Source: Marinobacter sp. ELB17 (lineage in GTDB: Bacteria; Pseudomonadota; Gammaproteobacteria; Pseudomonadales; Oleiphilaceae). Taken from it: a stretch of DNA of 64,000 nt. The notes beneath the pieces were generated by a model. It had not been told where the DNA came from, ran no database searches, and worked only from the letters and a program-made list of their open reading frames with translations. The stretch lies in the NCBI RefSeq assembly GCF_000169375.1, contig NZ_AAXY01000001.1:124001-188000 (forward strand), read 5' to 3'. The position numbers and the translations under genes were made by a program. Positions 1 to 8,633 of the stretch are shown in pieces. How positions within the stretch are numbered: the first letter of the stretch is position 1; the number at the start of each line of letters is the position of its first letter.

Positions 1-2
1 CC

Positions 3-467
3 GAAGCCTGGCTGGCGTCTGTTGCCTTGATTGCGATCTGTTTGATCAGCCTGGGCAACGTGATTGTGCGCTACACCACCGATGCGTCTTTTGCCTTTAC
101 TGAAGAGTTCTCGGTGTTTTTTCTCGTTCTGGTGACTTTTGCCGGCGCTGCGGTAGCGGCGCGCAACAACCAGCACATTCGCATCGAGCTGATCGAGCAC
201 CACCTGCCGGCGCCTGTTAGAACGGCCGTATACATAGTGCAATGGGCGTTGGGTGTGACGGTGTTTGCCATTACCGCCTGGTACGGCAGTGTGTTTGCCT
301 GGCAGGAGTACCAGTGGGAATCGCTGTCACCCGGGCTGGGCTTGCCCAACTGGATTTACGTGATTTGGCTGCCGCTGATGGCGCTGGCCATTATTGTACG
401 CATGACCCAGAGTTTGATAGATCGTCTGCGCGGTAAAGCCGATCCGGGGGTTATTCATGAGTCCTGA
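3..467 (+). CDS. dctQ: TRAP transporter small permease (DctQ family), 5' end outside window
   Basis: This is the small membrane subunit of a tripartite ATP-independent periplasmic (TRAP) transporter, which imports organic acids using an ion gradient. The frame is open to the left edge, so the true start is not in the window; a TTG at 27 lies inside the protein. About 155 residues are visible, with four hydrophobic segments and the family's early charged motif around HIRIELIEH. The gene overlaps dctM by 11 bases, so the two are translationally coupled. The solute-binding protein (DctP) is expected just upstream, outside the window. The substrate cannot be read from the permease. Family assignment is good. 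Confidence 0.9.
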   Translation, partial: EAWLASVALIAICLISLGNVIVRYTTDASFAFTEEFSVFFLVLVTFAGAAVAARNNQHIRIELIEHHLPAPVRTAVYIVQWALGVTVFAITAWYGSVFAWQEYQWESLSPGLGLPNWIYVIWLPLMALAIIVRMTQSLIDRLRGKADPGVIHES

Positions 468-1761
468 TCTGTTAATGATCGCCAGTTTCATGGTGGCGCT
501 GCTGTTGGGTGTACCCGTGGCAATGGCCTTGGGGCTGGGCGGCGCGGTAGGCATTGTGGCCGGGCTGTCGCCAGACATGCTGGCCACCTTTGGCACTAAC
601 ACCTACAACAGCGTGGCGAAGTACCCGCTGATTGCCATACCGCTGTTCATACTGACTGGTTTGATTTTTGAACGTGCCGGTGTGGCCGCCAGTCTGGTGC
701 GTTTTGCCCAAGCTATTATCGGCCCGCGCCACGGTGGCCTGACCGTTGTTGCCGTGCTGGTATGCCTGATTATGGGCGGCATGAGTGGCTCCGGCCCGGC
801 CGATGCGGCCGCGGTGGCCATGGTGATGCTGCCCAGCATGCGCAAGGCGGGTTATCCGCAGCCGTTTTCCGCCACGTTGATTGCGGCATCGTCGTCTACC
901 GCCATTCTGATTCCACCGTCCATTGCGCTGATTCTGTATTCCATTGTGGTGCCGGGGGTAGATTTGCGCGCGCTGTTTGCCGCTGGTGTGTTCCCTGGTA
1001 TTCTGGCTGGGCTTTCGCTGCTGGTGCCGGCGCTGTATTTTTCCCGCAAATATCGCTGGGAAGATCCGAAAACCTCAGAGCGCCCGCCTTTCTGGCCCAG
1101 CTTTAAAGCGGCCTTGCCGGCTTTGTTCGCGCCGGTGATTATTCTGGGTGGCCTGCGTTCCGGCTTGTTCACACCTACCGAAGCCGCGGTGGTGGCGGTC
1201 ACCTACGGGGTGATTGTGGGCTGCCTGATCTATCGCAATCTGAGCCTGCGTGGGCTTTACGATCTGGTGACCGACGCTGCGGTTACCTCCGGCGTGGTTA
1301 TGCTGATTATCGCTTTGGCGGGTATTTTTGCTTGGGCTGGCACCACTTTGGGCACCTTTCAGCATCTGGCGGATGCGTTATTGTCGCTGTCGGACAACGG
1401 CTGGGTGCTGCTGGTGCTGGTGATGCTGCTGGTGTTGCTGGCGGGTATGTTGCTGGACGCGGTATCCATTTACCTGATCCTGATTCCCATCGTATTGCCG
1501 CTCATGAACCACTTTGGCTGGAACCCGGTGTGGTTCGGTATTCTGCTGGCCATGAACATTGCTATTGGTCAGTTTACTCCGCCGGTTGCAGTGAATTTGA
1601 TGGTTACCACCCGTATTGCCAATATCCGCCTGGAGCACACCCTGGGTTGGGCGCTGGTGTTTGTTGTCGCTATGGGCGTAAGCCTGCTGCTGGTCGCACT
1701 GGTGCCGGGCATTGCGCTGTGGCTGCCCGACAAGCTTGGCTATGTGGTTGGGCCTTGGTAA
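457..1761 (+). CDS. dctM: TRAP transporter large permease (DctM family)
   Basis: This is the large inner-membrane subunit of the TRAP transporter, which forms the transport path. The protein has 434 residues, the usual length for DctM, and is almost wholly hydrophobic with about 12 membrane segments. Family motifs are visible: the GMSGSGPADAAAV region near residue 110, the IPPSIALILY segment near 153, and the GQFTPPVAVNL stretch near 370. The ATG at 457 lies inside the end of dctQ, which fixes the start and shows operon structure. No terminator was seen before the convergent DCC gene. The transported acid (C4-dicarboxylate or another) is unknown. Confidence 0.93.
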   Translation: MSPDLLMIASFMVALLLGVPVAMALGLGGAVGIVAGLSPDMLATFGTNTYNSVAKYPLIAIPLFILTGLIFERAGVAASLVRFAQAIIGPRHGGLTVVAVLVCLIMGGMSGSGPADAAAVAMVMLPSMRKAGYPQPFSATLIAASSSTAILIPPSIALILYSIVVPGVDLRALFAAGVFPGILAGLSLLVPALYFSRKYRWEDPKTSERPPFWPSFKAALPALFAPVIILGGLRSGLFTPTEAAVVAVTYGVIVGCLIYRNLSLRGLYDLVTDAAVTSGVVMLIIALAGIFAWAGTTLGTFQHLADALLSLSDNGWVLLVLVMLLVLLAGMLLDAVSIYLILIPIVLPLMNHFGWNPVWFGILLAMNIAIGQFTPPVAVNLMVTTRIANIRLEHTLGWALVFVVAMGVSLLLVALVPGIALWLPDKLGYVVGPW

Positions 1762-1790
1762 ATGCAGGTTCAGGTGCGATGCGTGAAAAT

Positions 1791-2168
1791 CTATTGCGGC
1801 GGCAACTGACAACCCTGCTTGCAGCGCGAACGAAAGCGCAAGCGGGCGAACACCAGATAGGCTCGGTTCACCAGGCCAACCAGGTGCAGTTTCTTCAACA
1901 CTGTCGCCAAATGGCGGTAGCCCGGCAGTTCCTGCCACACCACCACAAACGCGTGTGCTCCGGACTGAAGAGTGCCTGCGCTGTCTACTGCGTGAATGAC
2001 TTTCATCGCATCTGTGTGGCTAAGCTGGTATTGGGCCAAGGTAGTGTCGCTGGCGAATATATCCTGCCAGTCGATGCGTGATTGCTTGTCGACCTTGCGG
2101 TAGTGGTCAATCTCGCGGCGGCACAACGGGCATTGGCCATCGTAGAATAAAATCGGTTTTGCGGGCAT
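1791..2168 (-). CDS. DCC-family thiol-disulfide oxidoreductase-like protein (DUF393)
   Basis: This is a small protein of 125 residues from the DCC family, named after a conserved Asp-Cys-Cys pattern. The motif FYDGQCPLCRREI near the N-terminus gives D10, C13 and C16. The CxxC suggests thiol redox chemistry, but the family has no settled role. The LPGYR region and the hydrophobic LVGLVNRAYLVFARLR stretch in the second half are also typical. There is no signal peptide, so it is probably cytoplasmic. The C-terminal end adds two more cysteines (CKQGC). It stands alone, convergent with dctM. Confidence 0.85.
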   Translation of the reverse strand: MPAKPILFYDGQCPLCRREIDHYRKVDKQSRIDWQDIFASDTTLAQYQLSHTDAMKVIHAVDSAGTLQSGAHAFVVVWQELPGYRHLATVLKKLHLVGLVNRAYLVFARLRFRSRCKQGCQLPPQ

Positions 2169-2296
2169 AGCGTAGCCTTGTGGTCAGTCTTTTCGAGTCG
2201 TACGTTAACGAAGTTTTGGTACAGAGGTTACGTTGGCGGGGGCGAAGCGTATTCATTAGCGGGGTAGGAAAGGCACGTATAAAAAAGGCAGACAGC

Positions 2297-2322
2297 AAAA
2301 AGGCAGCCGAAGCTGCCTTTTT
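2297..2322 (-). terminator. Rho-independent terminator behind the cold-shock gene
   Basis: A perfect stem GGCAGC/GCTGCC with a CGAA loop lies at 2302-2317, with A-rich sequence on its left and T-rich sequence on its right. Read on the minus strand it ends in a T run, 40-odd bases past the stop of the cold-shock gene. It could act in both directions. Confidence 0.75.
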
Positions 2323-2364
2323 TGATTATTGGCTGTTATTCACAGCACAATTATCTGTTCTAGC

Positions 2365-2571
2365 TTAGACAGCTACAACGTTCTCTGCCTGAGGACCTTT
2401 CTGGCCCTGAGTAACAGTGAACTCAACCTGCTGGCCTTCAGCCAGGGTCTTGAATCCGCCGCCTTGAATAGAGCTGTAGTGAACAAATACGTCGGGGCCG
2501 CCTTCGCGAGTGATAAAGCCAAAACCTTTTGCTTCATTGAAGAACTTAACGGTACCGGTAACTGTAGACAT
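2365..2571 (-). CDS. cold-shock domain protein (CspA family)
   Basis: This is a single cold-shock domain of 68 residues, an OB-fold that binds single-stranded RNA and DNA and acts as an RNA chaperone. RNP1 (KGFGFITR) and RNP2 (VFVHYSSI) are both present, as is the starting GTVKFFN strand. I chose the ATG at 2571, giving [11 protein letters not shown], because a Shine-Dalgarno AGGA sits just upstream. A longer open frame to 2613 adds 14 residues with no family match. A long untranslated leader probably precedes it, as in cold-induced csp genes. Which paralogue it is (CspA, CspD or other) cannot be told. Confidence 0.93.
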   Translation of the reverse strand: MSTVTGTVKFFNEAKGFGFITREGGPDVFVHYSSIQGGGFKTLAEGQQVEFTVTQGQKGPQAENVVAV

Positions 2572-2738
2572 AATAATAATCCTGAATTCTTTAGGTAATG
2601 TGCTGTCAGTCATCCTTAATGACGACGGATCAGCGGTATGCGGGAAACAAAAAATGAGGCGTGATCAAAAACAGGACGATGCGTTACTTAGTACGTTCTA
2701 TTGATGAAGTGCTTTGCTAAATCTTTCCGACGGAAGGC

Positions 2739-2766
2739 ACTCTACACGCAAACGAGGTCATTGCAA
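2739..2766 (-). promoter_or_regulatory. Candidate promoter and long leader of the cold-shock gene
   Basis: On the minus strand TTGCAA (2761-2766) and TAGAGT (2739-2744) are separated by 16 bases and resemble -35 and -10 boxes. Transcription from here would give a leader of about 160 bases before the start at 2571. Long leaders are typical of cold-shock csp genes. The prediction is by eye and weak. Confidence 0.35.
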
Positions 2767-2907
2767 AGCCTTTGTGTGATTTTTTGTAACCTGTAGGTAC
2801 AGCAACGGATAAGCCACGTGTTGAAATGGTGAAACCGCGGCAGCACGTTAATAAAGCAATAACCAAGCTATAGTTGTGACAACGTAGATGCCAAAGGAGC
2901 AGGGGTT

Positions 2908-3174
2908 ATGGCCGGAGGATGGGCACGGGATGGCGCCGTGCAAGATCAGATCGACGCCAGCGTTGAAGATGCGGTTAACAAAGCCAGAAGCAGCCTGGGT
3001 AAGGGCGATAGCCAGGCCCATTGTGAAGAATGCGACCGGGAAATACCTGAGGCCCGGCGGGCTGCGGTGCCGGGTGTGCGCCTGTGCATACAGTGCCAGG
3101 CCGAGCTGGAAAAGCAGCAGGGCAAAAGTGGCGGCGTTAACCGGCGCGCCAGTAAAGACAGCCAGCTGCGCTGA
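2908..3174 (+). CDS. DksA/TraR-type C4 zinc-finger protein
   Basis: This is an 88-residue protein with one four-cysteine zinc finger: C39, C42, C60 and C63 in the patterns CEEC and CIQC. The finger and its flanks (REIPEARRAAVPG and LCIQCQAELE) match the TraR/DksA family, close to E. coli YbiI. Full-length DksA has a long coiled coil with acidic tip residues; here the N-terminal part is too short for that, so control of RNA polymerase like DksA is uncertain. The ATG at 2908 has a GGAG-type ribosome site. An overlapping frame starting at 2888 is a shadow. Confidence 0.88.
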   Translation: MAGGWARDGAVQDQIDASVEDAVNKARSSLGKGDSQAHCEECDREIPEARRAAVPGVRLCIQCQAELEKQQGKSGGVNRRASKDSQLR

Positions 3175-3296
3175 CCCCCGGGTATGAGGCTGTTTAATAA
3201 AGGTGCTACGAGAATGCTATCTTAGCGCTGAGAAAGCGCCCAGCAACGCCGTGACCAAGGCGTTCCCCGCACATTTGCCAGCGATACCCTCTGATT

Positions 3297-4232
3297 ATGA
3301 CCATAACGCCATTTAACCACCTTATTTGCCCGTTAGACGGACAATCCCTGCTGATGCAGCAAAACAGTTGGCGCTGCGCCAACGGACACAGTTTCGATAA
3401 CGCCCGCCAGGGCTATGTGCACTTGCTGCCGGTGCAGAACAAGCGGTCACTGGCCCCTGGTGACAGCAAGGAAATGGTGGCCGCACGCCAGCGCTTTTTA
3501 AGTGCTGGGCACTATCAGCCGATAGCCGCTGCGGTTGCTCAATCGGTCGCGGAAGCATTTAACACTGTGGTCGCGGGTGCTGAGCACCAGCCAGGCACAA
3601 AAGAATCTTTCTCCTGTTTGGATGCGGGTTGCGGCGAAGGCTATTATTTGCGCCAGCTTGATGCTTGCTTGTCGGGCCAGAAACAGGAACAGGAACAGCA
3701 GCTGTCGCTGGTAGGTCTGGATATTTCAAAACCGGCGGTGCTGGCTGCGGCAAAACAGTCAAAAACAACGCGGTGGCTGGTCGCCAGCAACGCCAATATA
3801 CCCCTGGCTGACGGGTCTTTGGGCTGCATTTTGAGCCTGTTCGGGTTTCCGGTGTATCCGGAGTTCCGGCGGGTGCTGCGCCCTGGCGGCCGGGTAATGG
3901 TTGTCGACGCGGGGCCGGATCATTTGCGCGAATTGCGAGAAGTCATTTACCCGGTACTCAAGCCCGAGATCGACAAACCCAACGCCAGCGAAGCGCCTCC
4001 GGGCTTTCAGACAATAGGGCGGCAGACGATTAATTTCAGCCTTGCATTGGTCGGCGAAGGCACTATTGCCGACCTGTTGGCGATGACCCCGCACTTTTAT
4101 CGCGCCAAAGCCGAGGGCCTGGCCCGCGCCGCTGCGCTTGGCGAATTGGAGGTAACAGTGGATGTACGGCTGACGGTGCTGGAAACCACACCGGCTGACG
4201 GCGCCAGCGCCCCAAGCGCTGCCGTGAAATAG
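3297..4232 (+). CDS. rlmA: 23S rRNA (guanine-N1)-methyltransferase RlmA
   Basis: This SAM-dependent enzyme methylates N1 of G745 (or G748) of 23S rRNA. The N-terminal zinc finger region is followed by the diagnostic stretch GYVHLLPVQNKRS and PGDSKEMVAARQRFL, then a Rossmann fold with LDAGCGEGYYLRQL as the SAM-binding loop near residue 110. At 311 residues it is longer than E. coli RlmA (about 270). The extra length sits partly in Gln/Glu-rich loops (residues 122-138) and an Ala-rich tail. The zinc site reads C11, D14, C27, H31, with Asp where E. coli has a second Cys. It is a single gene. Confidence 0.92.
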   Translation: MTITPFNHLICPLDGQSLLMQQNSWRCANGHSFDNARQGYVHLLPVQNKRSLAPGDSKEMVAARQRFLSAGHYQPIAAAVAQSVAEAFNTVVAGAEHQPGTKESFSCLDAGCGEGYYLRQLDACLSGQKQEQEQQLSLVGLDISKPAVLAAAKQSKTTRWLVASNANIPLADGSLGCILSLFGFPVYPEFRRVLRPGGRVMVVDAGPDHLRELREVIYPVLKPEIDKPNASEAPPGFQTIGRQTINFSLALVGEGTIADLLAMTPHFYRAKAEGLARAAALGELEVTVDVRLTVLETTPADGASAPSAAVK

Positions 4233-4301
4233 CACGGATAGGCATCCATACATTCACATTAGCCGCCGCTGCTTCTCGGAGGTGTAAGGGGAGTATAAGT
4301 A

Positions 4302-4367
4302 ATAGCTTAAAGCTATCTCTTGTTTGGGCATTATCAATTTTTGTTAAGCGCGCAGCATCCCTATAAT
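4302..4367 (+). promoter_or_regulatory. OxyR-type box and -10 of the ahpC promoter
   Basis: ATAG (4302-4305), CTAT (4313-4316), TTGG (4324-4327) and CAAT (4335-4338) are spaced exactly 7-7-7, the arrangement of the OxyR consensus. The left half-site is perfect and the right half is degenerate. A perfect TATAAT lies at 4362-4367 and only a poor -35 precedes it, as expected of an activated promoter. The start codon of ahpC is at 4412. Confidence 0.7.
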
Positions 4368-4411
4368 CTCAGGTATCCATTAATCATCTGGCAAGCAAAG
4401 GGCAATATCTT

Positions 4412-4975
4412 ATGGGTATCATTAATTCTGAAATTAAACCGTTTAACGCAACCGCTTTCAAACGGGGCGAGTTCGTTGAGATTTCCGAAACAGACGTAAA
4501 AGGCAAGTGGTCTGTATTTTTCTTCTACCCGGCTGATTTCACTTTCGTATGCCCCACCGAGCTGGGCGACGTAGCTGACAAGTATGCAGAACTGCAAAAG
4601 ATGGGCGTTGAAGTGTTCTCTGTATCCACAGACACCCACTTCACTCACAAAGCCTGGCACGACAGCTCTGAAACCATCAACAAGATTCAGTACTACATGG
4701 TTGGCGATCAGACCGGCAACATCACCAACAACTTTGGTGTGATGCGTGAAGGCCAAGGCCTGGCAGACCGTGCTACTTTCCTGATCGATCCGGATGGCGT
4801 AATTCAAGCCGTTGAAATCACCGCGGAAGGCGTCGGTCGTGATGCGTCCGAGCTGATGCGTCGGGTTAAGGCTGCTCAGTACGTGCGCAAGCATCCTGGC
4901 GAAGTTTGCCCCGCCAAGTGGCAGGAAGGCGAAGCGACACTGTCTCCTTCACTGGATCTGGTTGGCAAGATCTAA
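4412..4975 (+). CDS. ahpC: alkyl hydroperoxide reductase subunit C (2-Cys peroxiredoxin)
   Basis: This cytoplasmic typical 2-Cys peroxiredoxin reduces H2O2 and organic hydroperoxides and is recharged by AhpF. At 187 residues it matches E. coli AhpC in length. The peroxidatic Cys is C47 in DFTFVCPTE; the resolving Cys is C166 in PGEVCPAKW. The YF-type C-terminal tail that makes peroxiredoxins easy to overoxidise is replaced by LVGKI, the form expected of a robust bacterial enzyme. The gene stands alone behind an OxyR-like box and ahead of a strong terminator. Its partner ahpF lies 1.2 kb further on, with a DUF3581 gene between. Confidence 0.97.
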   Translation: MGIINSEIKPFNATAFKRGEFVEISETDVKGKWSVFFFYPADFTFVCPTELGDVADKYAELQKMGVEVFSVSTDTHFTHKAWHDSSETINKIQYYMVGDQTGNITNNFGVMREGQGLADRATFLIDPDGVIQAVEITAEGVGRDASELMRRVKAAQYVRKHPGEVCPAKWQEGEATLSPSLDLVGKI

Positions 4976-5033
4976 GGCTCCTTTTAACAAGGAATCAAAC
5001 AGTACAGGCTCGTGTTACGGGCTTGCTACTATC

Positions 5034-5062
5034 AAAAAACCCCGGAAATCCGGGGTTTTTTT
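5034..5062 (+). terminator. Rho-independent terminator of ahpC
   Basis: A perfect seven-pair stem CCCCGGA/TCCGGGG (5040-5055) has a two-base loop, is followed by seven T residues and is preceded by an A run. It lies 65 bases past the ahpC stop and closes a single-gene unit. Confidence 0.9.
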
Positions 5063-5208
5063 GTTCAGGGCAAGGTGGATTATGAACTGCGTGCAGCGGC
5101 TTGGGACTTCTTTGATGAGCGTCCGCTGTCCATGCTTACGGGTCACTATCATGGCAAAGTTCATAAGGACCCGTGTAACCAGAAATCTGGCTAGAAAAAC
5201 GATCTGCG
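5063..5208 (+). other. Non-coding spacer with a possible gene remnant
   Basis: Between the ahpC terminator and the end of the DUF3581 gene lies a stretch whose plus-strand frame (5075-5194) reads like protein: VDYELRAAAWDFFDER is followed by PLSMLTGHYHGKVH, then a stop. It has no start of its own, because the frame runs back through the terminator. It may be the eroded tail of a lost gene or chance. An inverted repeat ACGGGTC/GACCCGT (5138-5144, 5168-5174) also lies here. I do not recognise the peptide. Confidence 0.25.
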
Positions 5209-5940
5209 TCAGGTACTGGCGATGTCGGTGCCGTAACTGACACCGCGGGCTTTCAGGCGGTAGAACTGTTCTACCACATCGGCCATGGCATCCGGACAGT
5301 AGGGGCGCAAGCCGCCCAGCACCAACCGTTTGGATACGGTACCCAGCGCCTGGTCGCCAGACATCAGGCGATACTCCAGAGTTACCTGACCACGCTTGCC
5401 ATTGGCTTCCAGGGTGGCGTTATGCAGTTCAAGTTCCGGTGACGCTGCATGCAGGCTATCCAATGTTACGGTCATACTGTCATACATCACCATTGGCCGG
5501 TCCGGGTTGAACATCACGCCGTTGGATTCCATCAAAGGCTTCATGGTGTGCGGGAAATTTTTGCCCGAGGCCGCCACGTAACCCAAGGTGAATTCTTCGA
5601 TAAACACCTTGTCGGTGGTTATGTCGCCGCTGCGGGCGACTTCCAGATACACCTTGCCGGCTTGATCGCACACCTGAATAGTGCCATCGGCGCCTTCGCG
5701 AAATTCCAGAGGCACGTCTTTACCCAGCAGGGCGCGAAAGTGGAAGGTCATATTCGTCGACAAGCCAAAACGCCAAAGTACCACAGCGAACAGTAAATCC
5801 CCCGGCACGCAGAAGCGGCGGGCGTCCGGGTCGTGGATCGGGTTAAAGTCCCCGGCCACTTCCTTGGCAAACAGGCTGGCCTGGGCGGCGCTGATGTATA
5901 CGCGGCCATCCTTTTCACAGTGAAAACGTTCTAGAAACAT
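5209..5940 (-). CDS. DUF3581 family protein, hotdog-like, function unknown
   Basis: This is a 243-residue cytoplasmic protein of the DUF3581 family as I recall it. It has no signal peptide or membrane segment. The N-terminal half contains AKEVAGDFNPIHDPDARRF, which resembles the N-P-x-H active-site turn of MaoC-type hotdog hydratases and thioesterases, so binding of an acyl thioester is a reasonable guess. The rest alternates strands and short helices. It faces away from ahpF and points at ahpC. Its start at 5940 lies 140 bases from the OxyR-like box of ahpF, so shared control is possible but unproven. No reaction is known to me. Confidence 0.75.
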   Translation of the reverse strand: MFLERFHCEKDGRVYISAAQASLFAKEVAGDFNPIHDPDARRFCVPGDLLFAVVLWRFGLSTNMTFHFRALLGKDVPLEFREGADGTIQVCDQAGKVYLEVARSGDITTDKVFIEEFTLGYVAASGKNFPHTMKPLMESNGVMFNPDRPMVMYDSMTVTLDSLHAASPELELHNATLEANGKRGQVTLEYRLMSGDQALGTVSKRLVLGGLRPYCPDAMADVVEQFYRLKARGVSYGTDIAST

Positions 5941-6079
5941 GGAGTACCTTATTCCGAGTGGCCAGATTCAGCTTCCCATGATAGTCCAGCTGCACCCATA
6001 TCAAAATGCACCATCTGGCTTAATGCAAAAATACTGCAGAATATCTTTCGTCAGGGTGTGAATCGGCCGATGCTCGTCA

Positions 6080-6145
6080 ATAGCAAATACCTATCGAAGT
6101 TTTTGAATCAATTGATTTGAGCTTGTTTGTCCGGCGCCGTATCTT
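6080..6145 (+). promoter_or_regulatory. OxyR-type box and promoter of ahpF
   Basis: ATAG (6080-6083), CTAT (6091-6094), TTTG (6102-6105) and TGAT (6113-6116) show exact 7-7-7 spacing with a perfect left half-site. The box touches a -35 TTGAGC (6117-6122), followed by a 17-base spacer and -10 TATCTT (6140-6145). This is the layout of OxyR-activated promoters, where the regulator contacts RNA polymerase next to -35. The ahpF start is at 6220. Confidence 0.72.
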
Positions 6146-6219
6146 AGCAACATCCACTTAGAACAACCGGATAAAACCGAGCCGGTTCACAGACTTTATT
6201 CCTTATAAAGGACGACAAA

Positions 6220-7788
6220 ATGTTAGATGCCAATCTGAAAGGCCAATTGAAAGGCTACCTGGACAATGTAAAGCAGCCCATCGAGCTCGTTGCCGCGCTG
6301 GACGACAGCGCAAAAGCCAACGAGCTGTATGAGCTGCTGCAAGAAATCGACGCTTTGTCTGACATGATTACCCTGCGTGAAGATGGCGACTCAGAGGTGC
6401 GCCGCCCGTCATTTGCCATCAACCGTGTTGGCACCGACGTAGGTGTGCGCTTTGCCGGTATACCCATGGGCCACGAGTTTACGTCACTGGTGTTGGCATT
6501 GTTGCAGGTGGGTGGGCACCCCTCCAAGGCCACTCCGGAGCTGATCCAGAAGGTTCAGGAACTGGACGGCAATTTTGAATTTGAAACTTACTTCTCGCTG
6601 TCATGCCAGAACTGTCCGGATGTGGTGCAGGCGCTGAACTTGATGAGTGTGCTCAACCCAAGCGTGAAGCACACCGCCATTGACGGCGCCTTGTTCCAGG
6701 CCGAAGTGGAAGAGCGTGAAATCATGGCGGTGCCCAGCGTGTACCTGAACGGCAAGCTGTTTGGCCAGGGCCGTATGAAGCTGGAAGAAATTGTAGCCAA
6801 GCTGGACACCAACACCGGCGCCCGTGAAGCTGATAAAATTCGCCAGAAGGGCACCTTTGAAGTGTTGGTAATCGGCGGTGGCCCCGCTGGCTCCGCAGCG
6901 GCTGTTTACGCCGCCCGTAAAGGCATTTCCACCGGCATTGCCGCCGAACGCTTTGGTGGTCAGGTTGCTGACACCATGGGTATTGAAAACCTGATTTCCG
7001 TGCCCTACACAGAAGGCCCCAAGTTAGTGGCCGCGATGGAGCAGAACGTAATAGAGTACGGTGTGGATATCATGAACATGCAGCGGGCCGAAAAGCTGAT
7101 TCCGGCGACAAAGCCGGGCATGCCTCATGAAATCCGTATGGCCAACGGTGCCTCGTTGAAAGCCCGCACCTTGGTATTGTCTACCGGTGCCCGCTGGCGC
7201 CAGCTGGGTGTTCCCGGTGAGGACAAGTACCGCAACAAGGGCGTGGCTTACTGCCCGCACTGCGACGGCCCATTGTTCAAAGGCAAGCGCGTAGCCGTAA
7301 TTGGCGGCGGTAACTCAGGCGTGGAAGCCGCCATTGACCTGGCTGGTATTGTTGGCCACGTAACCTTGCTGGAATTTGGTGCCGAATTGCGCGCTGACGA
7401 AGTACTGCAGCGTAAGCTGCGCAGCCTGAAGAACGTGGATGTCGCGGTATCGGCCCAGACCACCGAAGTGACCGGTGCCAACGGTAAGGTGAATGGCCTG
7501 GACTACACTGATCGCAACAGCGGTAAAAATGTTCACGTAGAGCTGGAAGGCGTGTTTATACAAATCGGCCTGTTACCCAATACCGAGTGGCTGAAAGGCG
7601 ATATCGAACTCAGCAAGCACGGTGAGGTGGTCATCAACGAGCGCAACGAAACCAGCATTCCTGGCGTATTTGCCGCCGGTGATGCTACCACCGTGCCCTA
7701 CAAGCAGATCGTGATTTCTATGGGTGAAGGTTCCAAAGCGGCCCTTAGTGCCTTTGACTTCCTGATTCGCAACTCTGCTGACGAATAG
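6220..7788 (+). CDS. ahpF: alkyl hydroperoxide reductase subunit F
   Basis: This flavoprotein moves electrons from NADH to AhpC. At 522 residues it has the full AhpF length. The N-terminal double thioredoxin-like domain carries C129-Q-N-C132, which delivers electrons to AhpC. The C-terminal part is thioredoxin-reductase-like, with an FAD motif [17 protein letters not shown] near residue 218, the redox-active C345-P-H-C348, an NADH motif [10 protein letters not shown] near 362, and a [15 protein letters not shown] contact near the end. Cysteine numbering matches E. coli exactly. A good ribosome site AAGGACG precedes ATG 6220. It has its own promoter with an OxyR-like box. Confidence 0.97.
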   Translation: MLDANLKGQLKGYLDNVKQPIELVAALDDSAKANELYELLQEIDALSDMITLREDGDSEVRRPSFAINRVGTDVGVRFAGIPMGHEFTSLVLALLQVGGHPSKATPELIQKVQELDGNFEFETYFSLSCQNCPDVVQALNLMSVLNPSVKHTAIDGALFQAEVEEREIMAVPSVYLNGKLFGQGRMKLEEIVAKLDTNTGAREADKIRQKGTFEVLVIGGGPAGSAAAVYAARKGISTGIAAERFGGQVADTMGIENLISVPYTEGPKLVAAMEQNVIEYGVDIMNMQRAEKLIPATKPGMPHEIRMANGASLKARTLVLSTGARWRQLGVPGEDKYRNKGVAYCPHCDGPLFKGKRVAVIGGGNSGVEAAIDLAGIVGHVTLLEFGAELRADEVLQRKLRSLKNVDVAVSAQTTEVTGANGKVNGLDYTDRNSGKNVHVELEGVFIQIGLLPNTEWLKGDIELSKHGEVVINERNETSIPGVFAAGDATTVPYKQIVISMGEGSKAALSAFDFLIRNSADE

Positions 7789-7844
7789 GTGTTGAAGAGC
7801 GTTTGTTAAAGGGCTTTTGCTGACGCGCAATCGCTGATACATAA

Positions 7845-8633
7845 TCAGCTGCGCATCAGCTCCCAACTGCAAATATTGACTGCTGAGGCCAGATTGAGAG
7901 ATTCAATCTGGCCTTTACCATTTATGGTGTAGGCGGTGGCGTTCAGTTCATCGAGGGCCTGAGCCGGAATGCCGCGGGCTTCGTTGCCGAACAAATAGCA
8001 GTCGTGGTCAGCAAAGCCGGGCTCGGTTAAGCTGCGGCCATTCAGATCAAGGCAAGCCAAACGGTGAAATCGCTCGCTCAGGCTGGCTAGCTCAACATCG
8101 GTTTCCAGCGGCAAATGAAATATCGCGCCCATGCTGGCACGCACTACTTTTGGATTGTAAGGGTCAACGCTGCCGGGGCTGAGCAGGCAGCGAAAACCGC
8201 CGAACCAGGCCAAGGTGCGTAAAATGGTGCCCAAATTGCCTGGGTCCTGCACTTCGTGCAGATAAATGGCTTTTGCAGGGCTGTGCTGTGTATTAATGGC
8301 TGGCCGTTCTTGCGACTGGGCCATGGGCGTGACTATCGGCGTCACTTCGGGCGCTATTATGGGTACTTTTATAGGCACTATCGCCAAAATACCCTGGGGC
8401 GTTTGGGTATCGGCGAGCCGCGCCATCTGGCGTTCGCCGATCAGGTGAGTGGTGAACGGGCTTTGCCAGTGCTCATAAGCCGCCGTCACGTAAAGTTCTG
8501 AAGACTTTAAGGCTGGCTGGGTGCTGGCGGCTTTTTGCAATTCCAGCACCAGATGCTCGCCTTCCACCAGATAGTGTCCGAAAGCCTCGCGGTATTTTTT
8601 TTGCTGCAGTTTTTTGATGTCGTCCAGCTTCAC
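7845..8633 (-). CDS. SpoU/TrmH-family RNA 2'-O-methyltransferase
   Basis: This is a SPOUT-fold enzyme that should methylate ribose 2'-OH of rRNA or tRNA. The N-terminal substrate-binding domain begins KKLQQKKYREAFGHYLVEGEHLV, seen in RlmB-like proteins. The three SpoU motifs follow: motif 1 near residue 128 (DPGNLGTILRTLAWFG), motif 2 near 214 (LFGNEARGIP) and motif 3 near 245 (SLNLASAVNICSWEL). Between the domains, residues 88-125 form a Pro/Ile/Val/Thr-rich linker longer than usual. The target base is not known; E. coli TrmH, RlmB and TrmL are relatives but not clear orthologues. It is divergent from rlmE. Confidence 0.88.
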   Translation of the reverse strand: MKLDDIKKLQQKKYREAFGHYLVEGEHLVLELQKAASTQPALKSSELYVTAAYEHWQSPFTTHLIGERQMARLADTQTPQGILAIVPIKVPIIAPEVTPIVTPMAQSQERPAINTQHSPAKAIYLHEVQDPGNLGTILRTLAWFGGFRCLLSPGSVDPYNPKVVRASMGAIFHLPLETDVELASLSERFHRLACLDLNGRSLTEPGFADHDCYLFGNEARGIPAQALDELNATAYTINGKGQIESLNLASAVNICSWELMRS

